A stretch of DNA of 64,000 bases from Mycolicibacterium sediminis (GTDB lineage Bacteria > Actinomycetota > Actinomycetes > Mycobacteriales > Mycobacteriaceae): NCBI RefSeq assembly GCF_010731735.1, contig NZ_AP022588.1, forward strand, positions 1,922,001 through 1,986,000, written 5' to 3'. The notes below the pieces were generated by a model, which saw only the letters and a program-made list of their open reading frames with translations, was not told the DNA's origin and did no database searches. The position numbers and the translations under genes are program-made. The stretch's first letter is position 1. Each line of letters opens with the position of its first letter. Below are positions 40,572 through 50,818 of the stretch, piece after piece.

Positions 40572-41861
40572 TCACGGCTGCAGGGGGCTGGTGTCCTCGG
40601 TCGCGTCGTCCGCCCGGGCGGTCCGCAACCCGAGCAGCTTCATGCCGTGGTAGACGATCAGCGCGGCGATCGACCCGAGTGCGATGCCGGTGAACGTCAG
40701 ATCGCCTGCAGTCCAAGTGAAGTCGGCGATGCCGATGATCAGCGGGATGGCGGCCGTCATTTGGTTGATCGGCAGGCTGAAGTCGACGTGGTTCGTCAGC
40801 CAGATCCTGATGCCCAGCACGCCGACCAGGCCGTACAGCACGATGGTCGCCCCGCCGAGCACCCCCGGCGGAATGGCCGAGATCAGCGCGCCGATCTTGG
40901 GGCACATTGCCAACACGATCGCCACCACCGCCGCGATCCAGTACGCCGCAGTCGAATACACGCGCGTCGCCGCCATCACGCCGATGTTCTCCGCGTACGT
41001 CGTCGTCGCCGACCCGCCGCCGAAGCCCGCCAGCGTCGTCGCCACGCCGTCGGCCGCGATCGCCCGGCCCATCAGCGGATCGGTGTCGGTGTCCGTCATC
41101 TGCCCGACCGACTTCACGTGCCCGATGTTCTCCGCTACCAACGCGATGACCGCCGGCAGGAACAGCGGCAGCACCGCCAGCGAGAACGTCGGCGTCTGGA
41201 ACTGCGGCAGCCCGATCCAGGCCGCGGCGTCGATGGCCGCCTTCGCCTCGGCATCGACGTCGTCGAGCACCCACGCGAGGGCGTAGCCGACGACCACGGC
41301 GATGAAGATCGCCAGCCTGCCGATGATCCCTCGGAAGAATGCCAGCGTCCCGACCAGCAGCACCAGCGTGATGATGCCGACCAGCGGGCCCTTCACGAAG
41401 TTGTCCTTGGCCGCCGGTGCCAGGTTGAAGCCGATCAACGCGACCACCGCACCCGTGACGACCGGCGGCAGCGTCGCGTTCAGCCACCGCGTCCCGACGA
41501 AGTGCACCAGCCCGCCGATCAGGATCAGCACTACGCCGAGCGCCACCAGCCCGCCGAGGGCTCCGCCCGCACCGTCCGACCCCACCGCGGCGACGACCGG
41601 TGAGATCACCGCGAAGCTCGAGCCGAGGTAGCTGGGCAGGCGGTTCCCGGTGATGATCAGGAACAGGATCGTGCCGACGCCGGAGAACAGCAGCGTCGTC
41701 GCGGGCGGAAACCCGGTCAGCACCGGCACCAGGAACGTCGCGCCGAACATCGCGACGACGTGCTGCGCGCCGATGCCGATGGTGCGGGGCCAGCTCAGCC
41801 GTTCGTCGGGTCCGACCACAACGGCGTCACCGGCAACGGGCGTCCAACTGAATGCGCTCAC
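40572..41861 (-). CDS. NCS2 family uracil/xanthine permease
   Basis: 429 residues with 12-14 membrane segments. The NCS2 signature regions are clear: LVAENIGHVKSVG in the TM8 region and GGGSATTTYAENIGVMAATRVYS in the TM10 region, closest to the uracil (UraA/PyrP/RutG) branch. It imports a nucleobase with protons. GTG at 41861; no strong ribosome site. The substrate is inferred from the family only. No pyrimidine catabolic gene lies next to it. Confidence 0.88.
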   Translation of the reverse strand: MSAFSWTPVAGDAVVVGPDERLSWPRTIGIGAQHVVAMFGATFLVPVLTGFPPATTLLFSGVGTILFLIITGNRLPSYLGSSFAVISPVVAAVGSDGAGGALGGLVALGVVLILIGGLVHFVGTRWLNATLPPVVTGAVVALIGFNLAPAAKDNFVKGPLVGIITLVLLVGTLAFFRGIIGRLAIFIAVVVGYALAWVLDDVDAEAKAAIDAAAWIGLPQFQTPTFSLAVLPLFLPAVIALVAENIGHVKSVGQMTDTDTDPLMGRAIAADGVATTLAGFGGGSATTTYAENIGVMAATRVYSTAAYWIAAVVAIVLAMCPKIGALISAIPPGVLGGATIVLYGLVGVLGIRIWLTNHVDFSLPINQMTAAIPLIIGIADFTWTAGDLTFTGIALGSIAALIVYHGMKLLGLRTARADDATEDTSPLQP

Positions 41862-41888
41862 GAAGGGGAATCACACACCATCGCGGCG

Positions 41889-43049
41889 TCACGCGCCAGA
41901 GATGCGGCCCCGCACGACATAGGCGAGGGCGCCGACCGCCACGACGGCCGTGCCGATCACCACCGACGTGAGAGGCAGCGCGAAGGCCAGCACGACGCAC
42001 CCCACCAATCCCAGCACCGGAACCGCTCTGCGCCCCAACGTGAACGCCGACGCGTTGGCGATCGCGTAGTACACGAGCACGGCGAACGACGAGAACCCGA
42101 TGGCACCCCGGACGTCGACCAGCGCGGCGATGACCGCCACCACCACGCCGACGGCGATCTCCGCGCGGTAGGGGCTGTCGAATCTCGGGTGCACCACGGC
42201 CAGCGCACCGGGAAGGTGGCGGTCGCGCGCCATCGCCAGCGTCGTGCGCGACACCCCGAGGATGAGCGCCAGCAGCGAGCCGAGCGCCGCCACCGCCGCG
42301 CCGACGCGCACCACCGGCACCAGCCCCGGGTGGCCCGCCGCGGAGACGGCGTCAGCAATGGGCGCGGTCGCCGAAGCGAGTGCGGCACTGCCCAGTTCGG
42401 ACAGCACGGTGACGGCGACGACCGCGTAGACCACCAGCGCGATGCCGAGCGCGACGGTGATCGCCCGCGGAATGGTGGTCGCGGGATCGCGCACCTCTTC
42501 GCCCAGCGTCGCGATGCGGGCGTACCCGGCGAACGCGAAGAACAGCAACCCCGCCGCCTGCAGCACCCCCGCCACGCCCGCATCGGAGGCGACGCTCAGC
42601 CGCCCGGGATCGATGCCGTCGGCTCCGACGATCGCCACCACGACGACCACGAGCACCGTCAGCACGACGGCCACGATGACGCGGGTCGCGAGCGCCGACT
42701 TCTGAACCCCCAGCACGTTCACGACGGTCAGGGCCAGCACCGCGGCGACTGCGACGGCATTCGCGTGCGACGGCCACGCGTAGAAACCCACGGTCAGCGC
42801 CATCGCTGCACACGACGCGGTCTTGCCGACCACGAAGCTCCAGCCCGCGGTGTATCCCCAGAACGGGCCGAGCCGTTCGCGGCCGTAGACGTAGGTGCCG
42901 CCCGACCTGGGATACAGGGCGGCGAGCCGCGCGGACGACGTGGCGTTGCAATACGCCACGACCGCCGCGATGGCCAAGCCGACCAGCAGGCCGCTGCCCG
43001 CCGCCGCAGCCGCCGGGGCGAGGACGACGAAGATGCCCGCGCCGACCAT
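41889..43049 (-). CDS. APC family amino acid permease, start codon uncertain
   Basis: 386 residues from the first in-frame ATG, about twelve helices, with the APC consensus GAGIF at the start, TYVYGRERLGPFWGYTAGW and GYARIATLGEEVRDPATTIPRAI. The ATG at 43049 cuts into TM1. The frame stays open upstream and encodes GTPLLKRTLGTFDAVTIGLGS, the normal beginning of such proteins, but up to the upstream TAG there is no ATG, GTG or TTG. CTG at 43100 or a lost start (GGG at 43112) are the options. Expression is doubtful. Divergent from the rhamnose operon. Confidence 0.8.
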   Translation of the reverse strand: MVGAGIFVVLAPAAAAAGSGLLVGLAIAAVVAYCNATSSARLAALYPRSGGTYVYGRERLGPFWGYTAGWSFVVGKTASCAAMALTVGFYAWPSHANAVAVAAVLALTVVNVLGVQKSALATRVIVAVVLTVLVVVVVAIVGADGIDPGRLSVASDAGVAGVLQAAGLLFFAFAGYARIATLGEEVRDPATTIPRAITVALGIALVVYAVVAVTVLSELGSAALASATAPIADAVSAAGHPGLVPVVRVGAAVAALGSLLALILGVSRTTLAMARDRHLPGALAVVHPRFDSPYRAEIAVGVVVAVIAALVDVRGAIGFSSFAVLVYYAIANASAFTLGRRAVPVLGLVGCVVLAFALPLTSVVIGTAVVAVGALAYVVRGRISGA

Positions 43050-43158
43050 CGAGCCGAGTCCGATCGTGACGGCGTCGAACGTGCCGAGTGTGCGCTTCAG
43101 AAGCGGTGTCCCTCGATGACCACGCGGCGAGAGTAGCGGTGCCGGATGAACGTCTCCC

Positions 43159-43215
43159 TTGACGTCGGTAGCCCCGGGTGTCTATGTTGCCCAGGTCACT
43201 AATTGAAACGTTTCA
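43159..43215 (+). promoter_or_regulatory. Promoter and LacI-type operator of the rhamnose operon
   Basis: TTGACG (43159-43164), an 18-bp spacer and TATGTT (43183-43188) form a near-consensus SigA promoter. Just downstream, TGAAACGTTTCA at 43204-43215 is a perfect 12-bp palindrome with the central CG typical of LacI-family operators. It would block transcription from the expected start near 43195. The LacI-type gene at 50815 is the obvious regulator, with rhamnose or a derivative as inducer. Confidence 0.85.
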
Positions 43216-43235
43216 TAGTGCGAACGGAGGGCGAC

Positions 43236-43583
43236 ATGGCGGACGTCGAACGCGTCTGTTTCGTGATGCACCTGCGGCCCGACCGCGTCGACGACTACCT
43301 CGCGGCGCACGACGAGGTCTGGCCCGAGATGCTCGATGCCCTCCGAGACACCGGCTGGCACAACTACTCGCTGTTCCTCCGCGCGGACGACGGCATGGTC
43401 GTCGGTTACCTCGAGACCGACGACTTCGAGCGTGCCACCGCCACCATGGCGGAGACCGCGGTCAACGCACGGTGGCAGGCCGTCATGTCCGAGTACTTCC
43501 GGCCGCCCGCCACACCCGACGGATCGGGCGCCCATCCCGCCACCGACCAGCAGCGCCTCACCGAGTACTTCCACCTCACCTGA
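43236..43583 (+). CDS. rhaM: L-rhamnose mutarotase
   Basis: 115-residue dimeric ferredoxin-like protein that interconverts the anomers of L-rhamnose. Family blocks are RVCFVMHLRPDRVDDYLAAHDEVWPEML, GWHNYSLFLR and GYLETDDFE. The ATG at 43236 has GGAGG six bases upstream and is preferred to the earlier ATG at 43203, which lies in the operator. First gene of the rhamnose operon. Confidence 0.92.
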   Translation: MADVERVCFVMHLRPDRVDDYLAAHDEVWPEMLDALRDTGWHNYSLFLRADDGMVVGYLETDDFERATATMAETAVNARWQAVMSEYFRPPATPDGSGAHPATDQQRLTEYFHLT

Positions 43584-43612
43584 ATCCCCGAGCCCAACGA
43601 GTCAGGACACCC

Positions 43613-44938
43613 ATGAAAATCGGAGCTAACTCCACCACCGGCTGGCGGGCGACCATCGCCGTCGCGATGTCGAACTACATCGAGGCCGGGTCGATCATCG
43701 CCATCGCCACCAGCCTCGGCTTCTGGCAGGAGGCCTTCGGCATCAGTAATTTCGCGGTCGGGCTGCTCGCCGCGCTGAGCGCCAACGCGTTCGGCGCCGC
43801 GGTGGGTGCCGCCGTCGGCGGACCGCTCTGCGACCGCTTCGGCCGCAAGGCGATCTACACCTACGACCTGCTGGTCTACATGGCCGGCGTCCTCATCGCC
43901 GCGTTCGCGGTCGACTTCGGCATGCTGCTCGCGGGGTTCGTGATCACTGGGTTGGCAGTCGGCGCAGGCGTTCCCGCGTCCTGGACCTACATCGCCGAAC
44001 AGGCACCCTCGGTCGAGCGCGCCAAGCACGTCGGTACCGCCCAGCTGGCCTGGTCGGTGGGCCCGTTCATCGGCTTCGGCCTCGCCGCGGCCCTCGCGCC
44101 GCTCGGCCTGCTCGGCTCGCGGCTGATCTTCCTGCACCTGTTCGTCGTCGCGGCCGTCGTCTGGTGGGTTCGCCAAGGGCTGCACGAATCGCAGATCTGG
44201 GAGGACGAGGGCCAGACGGCAGGATCGTCCGTCGGCGCCCGCGGACTGCGCGGTCTGTTCTCCCGCAAGGTGAACATCAGCGCGCTGCTGTTCCTCGGCG
44301 GCATCTACCTGTTCTGGAACACCGTCGCCGGACAGGCCGGCATCTTCATGCCGCGCGTCTACGACACCGCGGGTCTGCACAGCCCGGTCCAGCAGAACCT
44401 GCTGCAGGTGCTGGTGTGGGGCTGCACGGTGGCGGCGACCTACTTCGGCTTCATGCGCTACGCCGACCGGATGTCGCAGCGCCTGCTGTACGTCATCGGC
44501 GCCGCGCTCGGCATCGTTGCCTGGGCTGTTCTCGTCGCGTTCACCGACAGCGGCATCGCGACCATGCTGATCTTCGCCGTCCTCTGGGGCGTCTCCGCCG
44601 GCATCGGCGCACAGGCCTTCTACAGCCTGTGGGCCAGCGAGTTGTTCGCCACGCCCTACCGCGCCAGCGCGCAGGGCGTCATGTTCTTCGTGGTCCGCAC
44701 GGCGACCGGCCTGCTGAGCTACTTCTTCCCGACGATGCTGGCGGCGACGGGTCTGACCACCGTCGGCATCCTCCTCGTCGGACTGCTCACCGTGGCCCTG
44801 GTGATCGGGGCAGTATGGGCACCACGCACACAGGGCAAGACCCTGCGCGAGATCGAGCACGAACGGTACGGAGCCCCGGTCGAGCCGCTGCCGGCGACCG
44901 CACCGAGCACACACCTCAGCGGGCAGGGAATGTCATGA
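43613..44938 (+). CDS. MFS sugar transporter, probable L-rhamnose importer
   Basis: 441 residues with 12 helices and the MFS motif A CDRFGRKAIYTYDLL after TM2. ESQIWEDEG and the C-terminal TQGKTLREIE are typical of the sugar porter/MHS-like groups. Placement between mutarotase and isomerase implies rhamnose uptake. ATG at 43613 has AGGA ahead of it; the stop overlaps the rhaI ATG. Confidence 0.88.
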   Translation: MKIGANSTTGWRATIAVAMSNYIEAGSIIAIATSLGFWQEAFGISNFAVGLLAALSANAFGAAVGAAVGGPLCDRFGRKAIYTYDLLVYMAGVLIAAFAVDFGMLLAGFVITGLAVGAGVPASWTYIAEQAPSVERAKHVGTAQLAWSVGPFIGFGLAAALAPLGLLGSRLIFLHLFVVAAVVWWVRQGLHESQIWEDEGQTAGSSVGARGLRGLFSRKVNISALLFLGGIYLFWNTVAGQAGIFMPRVYDTAGLHSPVQQNLLQVLVWGCTVAATYFGFMRYADRMSQRLLYVIGAALGIVAWAVLVAFTDSGIATMLIFAVLWGVSAGIGAQAFYSLWASELFATPYRASAQGVMFFVVRTATGLLSYFFPTMLAATGLTTVGILLVGLLTVALVIGAVWAPRTQGKTLREIEHERYGAPVEPLPATAPSTHLSGQGMS

Positions 44939-46095
44939 CCACCTTCGCTAACACCGTCCTCGACAACCTGGAAATCGAGCTGCCCTCCTGGGCGTTCGGC
45001 AACTCCGGCACCCGGTTCAAGGTCTTCGGCACGCCGGGCACCCCGCGCGACGTCCGGGAGAAGATCGCCGACGCGGCGATGGTGCACCGGATGACCGGAC
45101 TCGCCCCGCGGGTCGCGCTGCACATCCCGTGGGACCGCGTCGACGACTACGCCGCGCTGTCCCGCTACGCCGAGGACCAGGGCGTCGCGCTGGGGACCAT
45201 CAACTCCAACACGTTCCAGGACGACGACTACAAGTTCGGCAGCCTCACCCACACCGACAAGGTGGTGCGGCAGAAGGCCATCGACCATCACCTCGACTGC
45301 ATCGAGGTGATGAACCAGACGGGGTCCCGTGACCTCAAGGTGTGGCTGGCCGACGGCACGAACTACCCCGGCCAGGGCGACATCCGCGGACGCCAGGACC
45401 GGTTGGCCGAATCGCTGGCGACCATCTACCAGCACGTCGGCACCGACCAGCGGCTCGTCCTCGAGTACAAGTTCTTCGAGCCCGCGATGTACATGACCGA
45501 CGTGCCGGACTGGGGCACCTCGTACGCGCACGTCTCCGCGCTCGGCGAGCGGGCCAAGGTCTGCCTCGACACCGGCCACCACGCACCGGGCACCAACATC
45601 GAGTTCATCGTCGCGCAGCTGCTGCGGCTCGGGAAGCTCGGCTCGTTCGACTTCAACTCGCGGTTCTACGCCGACGACGACCTGATCGTCGGAGCCGCGG
45701 ACCCGTTCCAGCTGTTCCGCATCATGTTCGAGGTGATCCGCGGTGGCGGGCTGAGCGACGACAGTGACGTCGCACTGATGCTGGACCAGTGCCACAACGT
45801 CGAGGCGAAGATCCCCGGCCAGATCCGCTCGGTGCTCAACGTCGAGGAGATGACGGCGCGCGCGCTGCTCGTTGACGGCGAGGCGCTGGCCGTCGCGCAG
45901 GACGCGGGTGACGTGCTCGGCGCCAACGAGATCGTGATGGACGCGTTCTACACCGACGTCCGCCCGATGCTCGCCGAGCGGCGCGCCGAGCGGGGCCTAC
46001 CCGAGCGCCCGATGATCGCGTTCCGCGACTCGGGCTACCGCGAGACCATCGAAGCCGAGCGCGCCGGCGGCGTCCAATCATCCTGGGGAGCATGA
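44935..46095 (+). CDS. rhaI: L-rhamnose isomerase (RhaI type)
   Basis: Converts L-rhamnose to L-rhamnulose. The 386-residue xylose-isomerase-like TIM barrel has metal-binding candidates in VLEYKFFEPAMY (Glu), KVCLDTGHHAPGTNIE (Asp/His), SFDFNSRFYADDDL and MLDQCHNVEAK. This is the Pseudomonas stutzeri/RhaI kind, not E. coli RhaA. ATG at 44935 overlaps the transporter TGA. Confidence 0.92.
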   Translation: MTTFANTVLDNLEIELPSWAFGNSGTRFKVFGTPGTPRDVREKIADAAMVHRMTGLAPRVALHIPWDRVDDYAALSRYAEDQGVALGTINSNTFQDDDYKFGSLTHTDKVVRQKAIDHHLDCIEVMNQTGSRDLKVWLADGTNYPGQGDIRGRQDRLAESLATIYQHVGTDQRLVLEYKFFEPAMYMTDVPDWGTSYAHVSALGERAKVCLDTGHHAPGTNIEFIVAQLLRLGKLGSFDFNSRFYADDDLIVGAADPFQLFRIMFEVIRGGGLSDDSDVALMLDQCHNVEAKIPGQIRSVLNVEEMTARALLVDGEALAVAQDAGDVLGANEIVMDAFYTDVRPMLAERRAERGLPERPMIAFRDSGYRETIEAERAGGVQSSWGA

Positions 46096-46098
46096 CGA

Positions 46099-48138
46099 AT
46101 GACGACGAATGACACCGTCACCGAGCTGATCGCCCGATCCAACCGGCTCGGGTCCGATCCGAAGAACACCAACTACGCGGGCGGCAACACCTCCGCCAAG
46201 GGCACCGACGTCGACCCGGTGACGGGCGAGGACGTCGACCTGCTGTGGGTCAAGGGATCCGGCGGCGACCTGGGCACGCTGACCGATCGAGGCCTGGCGG
46301 TCCTGCGCCTGGACCGGATGCGCGCACTGGTCGACGTCTACCCCGGACTCGACCGCGAGGACGAGATGGTCGCGGCCTTCGACTACTGCCTGCACGGCAA
46401 GGGTGGCGCCGCGCCGTCGATCGACACCGCGATGCACGGCCTCGTCGACGCCGCTCACGTCGATCACCTGCACCCCGACTCCGGCATCGCGATCGCGACC
46501 GCCGCCGATGGAGAGTCGTTGACGGCCAAGATCTTCGGCGACCGCGTCGTGTGGGTGCCGTGGCGCAGGCCGGGTTTCCAGCTGGGCCTCGACATCGCCG
46601 AGATCAAGCGGGCCAACCCGCAGGCGATCGGATGCATCCTCGGTGGACACGGCATCACCGCGTGGGGCGACACCTCCGAGGCCGCCGAGGCGAACTCGCT
46701 CGAGATCATCGCCGCCGCGCAGAACTACCTCGACGCCAACGGGAAGGCCGAGCCGTTCGGCCCCCCGCTCGACGGCTACGGCCCGCTGCCCGCCGCCGAC
46801 CGTCGGGCCAAGGCGGCGGCGCTCGCACCCTTCCTGCGTGGCCTCGCGTCCACCGACCGGCCACAGGTGGGGCACTTCACCGACGCCGAGCCCGTCCTCG
46901 ACTTCCTCGCCGCCGCAGAGCATCCGCGTCTCGCGGCCCTCGGCACCAGCTGCCCCGACCACTTCCTGCGCACCAAGGTCAAGCCCCTGGTGCTCGACGT
47001 CCCCGCCGACGCGGACGTCGAGGACTGCCGCACCCGGCTGGCCGAACTGCACGACCGCTACCGCGAGGACTACCGGTCGTACTACGAGCGCTACGCGAGC
47101 GCCGACAGCCCCGCGATGCGCGGCGCCGACCCCGCGATCATCCTGATCCCCGGCGTCGGGATGTTCAGCTACGGCAAGGACAAGCAGACCGCTCGGGTGG
47201 CCGGCGAGTTCTACCTCAACGCGATCAACGTCATGCGCGGCGCCGAGGCCGTCTCGACCTACGCCCCCATCGACGAGTCGGAGAAGTTCCGCATCGAGTA
47301 CTGGGCGCTCGAGGAGGCCAAGCTCGCCCGCATGCCCAAGCCCAAGCCGCTGGCCACCCGCATCGCGCTGGTGACCGGCGCCGCGTCCGGCATCGGCAAG
47401 GCCATCGCGACCCGGCTGGCCGCCGAGGGTGCCTGCGTAGTGATCGCCGACCTCGACGCAGACAAGGCCGAGGCCGCAGCCGCGGAGATCGGCGGCCCCG
47501 ACGTGGCGGTGGGGATCGCCGCCGACGTCACCGACGAGGCTGCGATTCAGGCCGCGGTCGACGCGTGCGTGCTCGCCTTCGGTGGCATCGACATCGTGGT
47601 CAACAACGCCGGGCTGTCGCTGTCCAAGTCGCTGCTGGAGACCACCGCGGCCGACTGGGACCTGCAGCACGACGTGATGGCCCGCGGCTCGTTCCTGGTC
47701 TCGAAGGCCGCCGCTCGCGCGCTGATCGACCAGAAGCTCGGCGGCGACATCATCTACATCTCGTCGAAGAACTCGGTGTTCGCAGGCCCCAACAACATCG
47801 CCTACTCGGCGACGAAGGCCGACCAGGCACACCAGGTCCGGCTGCTCGCCGCCGAACTCGGCGAACACGGCGTCAAGGTCAACGGCATCAACCCCGACGG
47901 GGTAGTGCGCGGCTCGGGCATCTTCGCCGGCGGGTGGGGAGCCAAGCGCGCCGCGGTCTACGGCGTCCCCGAGGAGGAACTCGGCGCCTACTACGCGCAG
48001 CGCACCCTGCTGAAACGCGAGGTGCTGCCGGAGAACATCGCCAACGCGGCGTTCGCCCTGTGCACGTCGGACTTCTCGCACACCACCGGGCTGCACGTGC
48101 CGGTGGACGCCGGCGTGGCGGCGGCGTTCCTGCGATGA
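46099..48138 (+). CDS. rhaD: Bifunctional rhamnulose-1-phosphate aldolase / L-lactaldehyde dehydrogenase
   Basis: 679 residues. The N-terminal class II aldolase (~1-400) has YAGGNTSAKG, zinc His candidates in HVDHLHPDSG (H120, H123, H125) and H184 (GGHG). The C-terminal SDR (~420-679) has TGAASGIG at 426-433, NNAG, and Y569/K573 in YSATK. Such fusions (YuxG/RhaEW type) cleave rhamnulose-1-phosphate to DHAP and L-lactaldehyde and oxidise the aldehyde to L-lactate. ATG at 46099 follows GGGGAG; the stop overlaps rhaB. Confidence 0.9.
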   Translation: MTTNDTVTELIARSNRLGSDPKNTNYAGGNTSAKGTDVDPVTGEDVDLLWVKGSGGDLGTLTDRGLAVLRLDRMRALVDVYPGLDREDEMVAAFDYCLHGKGGAAPSIDTAMHGLVDAAHVDHLHPDSGIAIATAADGESLTAKIFGDRVVWVPWRRPGFQLGLDIAEIKRANPQAIGCILGGHGITAWGDTSEAAEANSLEIIAAAQNYLDANGKAEPFGPPLDGYGPLPAADRRAKAAALAPFLRGLASTDRPQVGHFTDAEPVLDFLAAAEHPRLAALGTSCPDHFLRTKVKPLVLDVPADADVEDCRTRLAELHDRYREDYRSYYERYASADSPAMRGADPAIILIPGVGMFSYGKDKQTARVAGEFYLNAINVMRGAEAVSTYAPIDESEKFRIEYWALEEAKLARMPKPKPLATRIALVTGAASGIGKAIATRLAAEGACVVIADLDADKAEAAAAEIGGPDVAVGIAADVTDEAAIQAAVDACVLAFGGIDIVVNNAGLSLSKSLLETTAADWDLQHDVMARGSFLVSKAAARALIDQKLGGDIIYISSKNSVFAGPNNIAYSATKADQAHQVRLLAAELGEHGVKVNGINPDGVVRGSGIFAGGWGAKRAAVYGVPEEELGAYYAQRTLLKREVLPENIANAAFALCTSDFSHTTGLHVPVDAGVAAAFLR

Positions 48139-49583
48139 GTCAGGTCGCGGCCATCGACCTCGGGGCGACGAGCGGACGGGTCATGCTCGCCGACGTCGGC
48201 CCGGGGCGGCTGCACCTGGAGCAGGTCGCCCGGTTCTCCAACGACCCGGTGCAGCTGTGGAACGGCGCGCGCACGGTCATGCACTGGGACGTACCGCGGC
48301 TGTTCTCGGAGGCGTGCCGCGGCCTGGCCGAGGCGGGCCGGCGTGCCGACGACCTGGTTGCCGTGGGCGTCGACTCGTGGGCGGTCGACTACGGGCTGCT
48401 GCGCGGCGGGGCCCTGCTCGGCCTGCCGCACCACTACCGCGACGCGCGTACCGACGTCGGGGTCGAGGCCGTCCACTCCCGCATCGGCGCCCGGGACCTC
48501 TACCAGCTCAACGGCCTGCAATTCCTGCCATTCACCACGGTGTACCAGCTCGCCGCGGAGGCGGCAGGCGGACACCTCGCGGTCGCCGACCGCGCGCTGC
48601 TGATCCCCGACCTCATCGGCTACTGGCTCACCGGACGGGAGGTCACCGAGCGCACCAACGCGTCGACGACGGGTCTGCTCACCACCGCCGGAGAATGGGA
48701 CCGCGACCTGCTCGACCGGCTCGATCTGCCGGCCGACCTGTTCCCCTCGCTCGTCGAACCCGGTACGACGCTGGGACCACTACTGCCGACGCTCGCCGAG
48801 CAGCTCGGGCTGTCGTCGCGTACCGCGGTGACGTCGGTCGCCTCGCACGACACCGCGTCGGCGGTGGTCGCGGTGCCGATGGCGGCCGAGTCGGCGGCGT
48901 ACGTCTCGTGCGGGACGTGGGGTCTCGTCGGCGTCGAGGTCCCCGCACCGGTCGTCAGCGAGGCGGGGTGGCAGGCCAACTTCACCAACGAGGTGGGCGC
49001 AGACGGCCGGATCCGCCTGCTGCACAACGTGATGGGCCTGTGGCTGCTGAGCGAGACCGTCCGCAGCTACCACCACGACGGGTACGACGCCGATCTCCCC
49101 GAGCTGCTGGCCCAGGCCGCCGACGTATCCACCCGGTTCGACGTCTTCGACACCGGCGACTCCCGCTTCCTGCCACCGGGCGACATGCCGCGCCGCATCC
49201 GCGAGTGGTATGACGAACGGGGGATGCGGGGACCGTCGACGCGGCCGGAGGTGGTGCGGGTGATCGTGGAGAGCCTCGCCGCCGACTTCGCGCGCGGCGT
49301 CCAGCAGGCCGCCGATATCTCCGGCGTCGACGTGTGCACCGTCCACGTCGTCGGCGGCGGAGCGCAGAACCAGCTGCTGTGCCAGCTCACCGCGGACCGG
49401 CTGGGGCTGCCGGTCGTCGCGGGTCCCGTGGAGGCCACCGCCCTGGGCAACGTGTTGATCGCGGCGCGAGCCCACCACCTGATCGACGGGGATCTCGAGG
49501 CGATGCGGCACCTCGTCGCCACCGAGTTCCCCGTCCACCGCTACGTTCCCCGCTCGGTCGGGGCTGGAAGGTCGTCACCATGA
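48135..49583 (+). CDS. rhaB: Rhamnulokinase
   Basis: FGGY-family sugar kinase of 482 residues that phosphorylates L-rhamnulose. [16 protein letters not shown] is the phosphate-binding N-terminus. [39 protein letters not shown] and [22 protein letters not shown] are typical RhaB blocks. ATG at 48135 overlaps the rhaD TGA; its TGA overlaps the lldD ATG. Confidence 0.93.
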   Translation: MSQVAAIDLGATSGRVMLADVGPGRLHLEQVARFSNDPVQLWNGARTVMHWDVPRLFSEACRGLAEAGRRADDLVAVGVDSWAVDYGLLRGGALLGLPHHYRDARTDVGVEAVHSRIGARDLYQLNGLQFLPFTTVYQLAAEAAGGHLAVADRALLIPDLIGYWLTGREVTERTNASTTGLLTTAGEWDRDLLDRLDLPADLFPSLVEPGTTLGPLLPTLAEQLGLSSRTAVTSVASHDTASAVVAVPMAAESAAYVSCGTWGLVGVEVPAPVVSEAGWQANFTNEVGADGRIRLLHNVMGLWLLSETVRSYHHDGYDADLPELLAQAADVSTRFDVFDTGDSRFLPPGDMPRRIREWYDERGMRGPSTRPEVVRVIVESLAADFARGVQQAADISGVDVCTVHVVGGGAQNQLLCQLTADRLGLPVVAGPVEATALGNVLIAARAHHLIDGDLEAMRHLVATEFPVHRYVPRSVGAGRSSP

Positions 49584-50818
49584 AGCGCCGTGTACCCAGG
49601 CCCGCGGACCTGGCCCCACTGATGCAGTTCAAGAAGCCCGAGTTCAACGCCCGCACCCGCAGGCTCGCATCGGCGCTGACCATCGAGGACCTCCGCGTGA
49701 TCGCCAAGCGACGCACCCCGAAGGCGGCGTTCGACTACACCGACGGGGCCGCGGAGGAAGAATTGTCGCTGGCGCGTGCGCGACAGGCGTTCCGAGACAT
49801 CGAGTTCCACCCCGCGATCCTGCGCGACGTCTCGAAGGTGGACACCAGCTGCACCATCCTCGGCGGCCGCTCGGAACTGCCGTTCGCGATCGCGCCGACC
49901 GGGTTCACCCGGATGATGCAGACCGAGGGTGAGTACGCCGGCGCCCACGCCGCGGCCCGCGCCGGCATCCCGTTCTCGCTCTCCACGATGGGCACCGCGT
50001 CGATCGAGGACGTCAAGGCGGCGAACCCGCACGGCCGCAACTGGTTCCAGCTGTACATGTGGAAGGACCGGGACAGGTCGATGGCGCTCGTCGAGCGCGC
50101 CGCGGCCGCCGGCTACGACACCCTGCTGGTGACGGTCGACGTACCGGTGGCGGGAGCGCGCCTACGCGACAAGCGCAACGGCATGTCCATCCCGCCGGCG
50201 CTGACCGCGAAGACCGTGCTGAACGCCATCCCCCGGCCGCACTGGTGGGTCGACTTCCTCACCACGGAGCCGCTCGCGTTCGCGTCGCTGGACCGGTGGT
50301 CGGGCACGGTCGCCGAACTGCTGGACACGATGTTCGACCCGACCGTCACGTTCGAGGACCTGGCGTGGATCAAGTCGCAGTGGCCCGGCAAGCTGGTGGT
50401 CAAGGGCATCCAGACCGTCCACGACGCGGCGGCGGTCGCCGACCTCGGCGTCGACGGCATCGTGCTCTCCAATCACGGTGGACGACAACTGGATCGCGCA
50501 CCGATCCCGTTCCACCTGCTGCCGACCGTCGTGGCGGCCGTGGGCGACCGCACCGAGATCATCCTCGACACCGGCATCATGTCGGGCGCCGACATCGTCG
50601 CGTCACTCGCACTGGGGGCGCGGTTCACGATGGTCGGCCGGGCCTACCTCTACGGCCTGATGGCCGGTGGCGAGGCGGGCGTCGATCGGATGATCGAGAT
50701 CCTCACCGACCAGATCACCCGCACGATGCGGCTTCTCGGCGTCACCTCGCTCGACGAACTCGAGCCCGGCCACGTCACCCAGCTCCAACGACTGGCACCC
50801 CGCATCATGGACAGATGA
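49580..50818 (+). CDS. lldD: FMN-dependent L-lactate dehydrogenase
   Basis: 412-residue alpha-hydroxyacid dehydrogenase that oxidises L-lactate to pyruvate using FMN. Family residues are visible: [42 protein letters not shown], the phosphate/FMN lysine in LVVKGIQ (K275) and the catalytic His299 in [10 protein letters not shown]. Its position after the aldolase/dehydrogenase suggests it removes the L-lactate made from rhamnose. MftD-like alcohol oxidases are relatives, but no mycofactocin gene is near. Confidence 0.88.
   Translation: MKRRVPRPADLAPLMQFKKPEFNARTRRLASALTIEDLRVIAKRRTPKAAFDYTDGAAEEELSLARARQAFRDIEFHPAILRDVSKVDTSCTILGGRSELPFAIAPTGFTRMMQTEGEYAGAHAAARAGIPFSLSTMGTASIEDVKAANPHGRNWFQLYMWKDRDRSMALVERAAAAGYDTLLVTVDVPVAGARLRDKRNGMSIPPALTAKTVLNAIPRPHWWVDFLTTEPLAFASLDRWSGTVAELLDTMFDPTVTFEDLAWIKSQWPGKLVVKGIQTVHDAAAVADLGVDGIVLSNHGGRQLDRAPIPFHLLPTVVAAVGDRTEIILDTGIMSGADIVASLALGARFTMVGRAYLYGLMAGGEAGVDRMIEILTDQITRTMRLLGVTSLDELEPGHVTQLQRLAPRIMDR

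Noticed and set aside
46245..49583. An 1112-codon open frame joining rhaD and rhaB regions
   Set aside because: Only the part from 48135 encodes a recognisable protein (rhamnulokinase). The earlier part is an Arg/Pro-rich shadow of rhaD.
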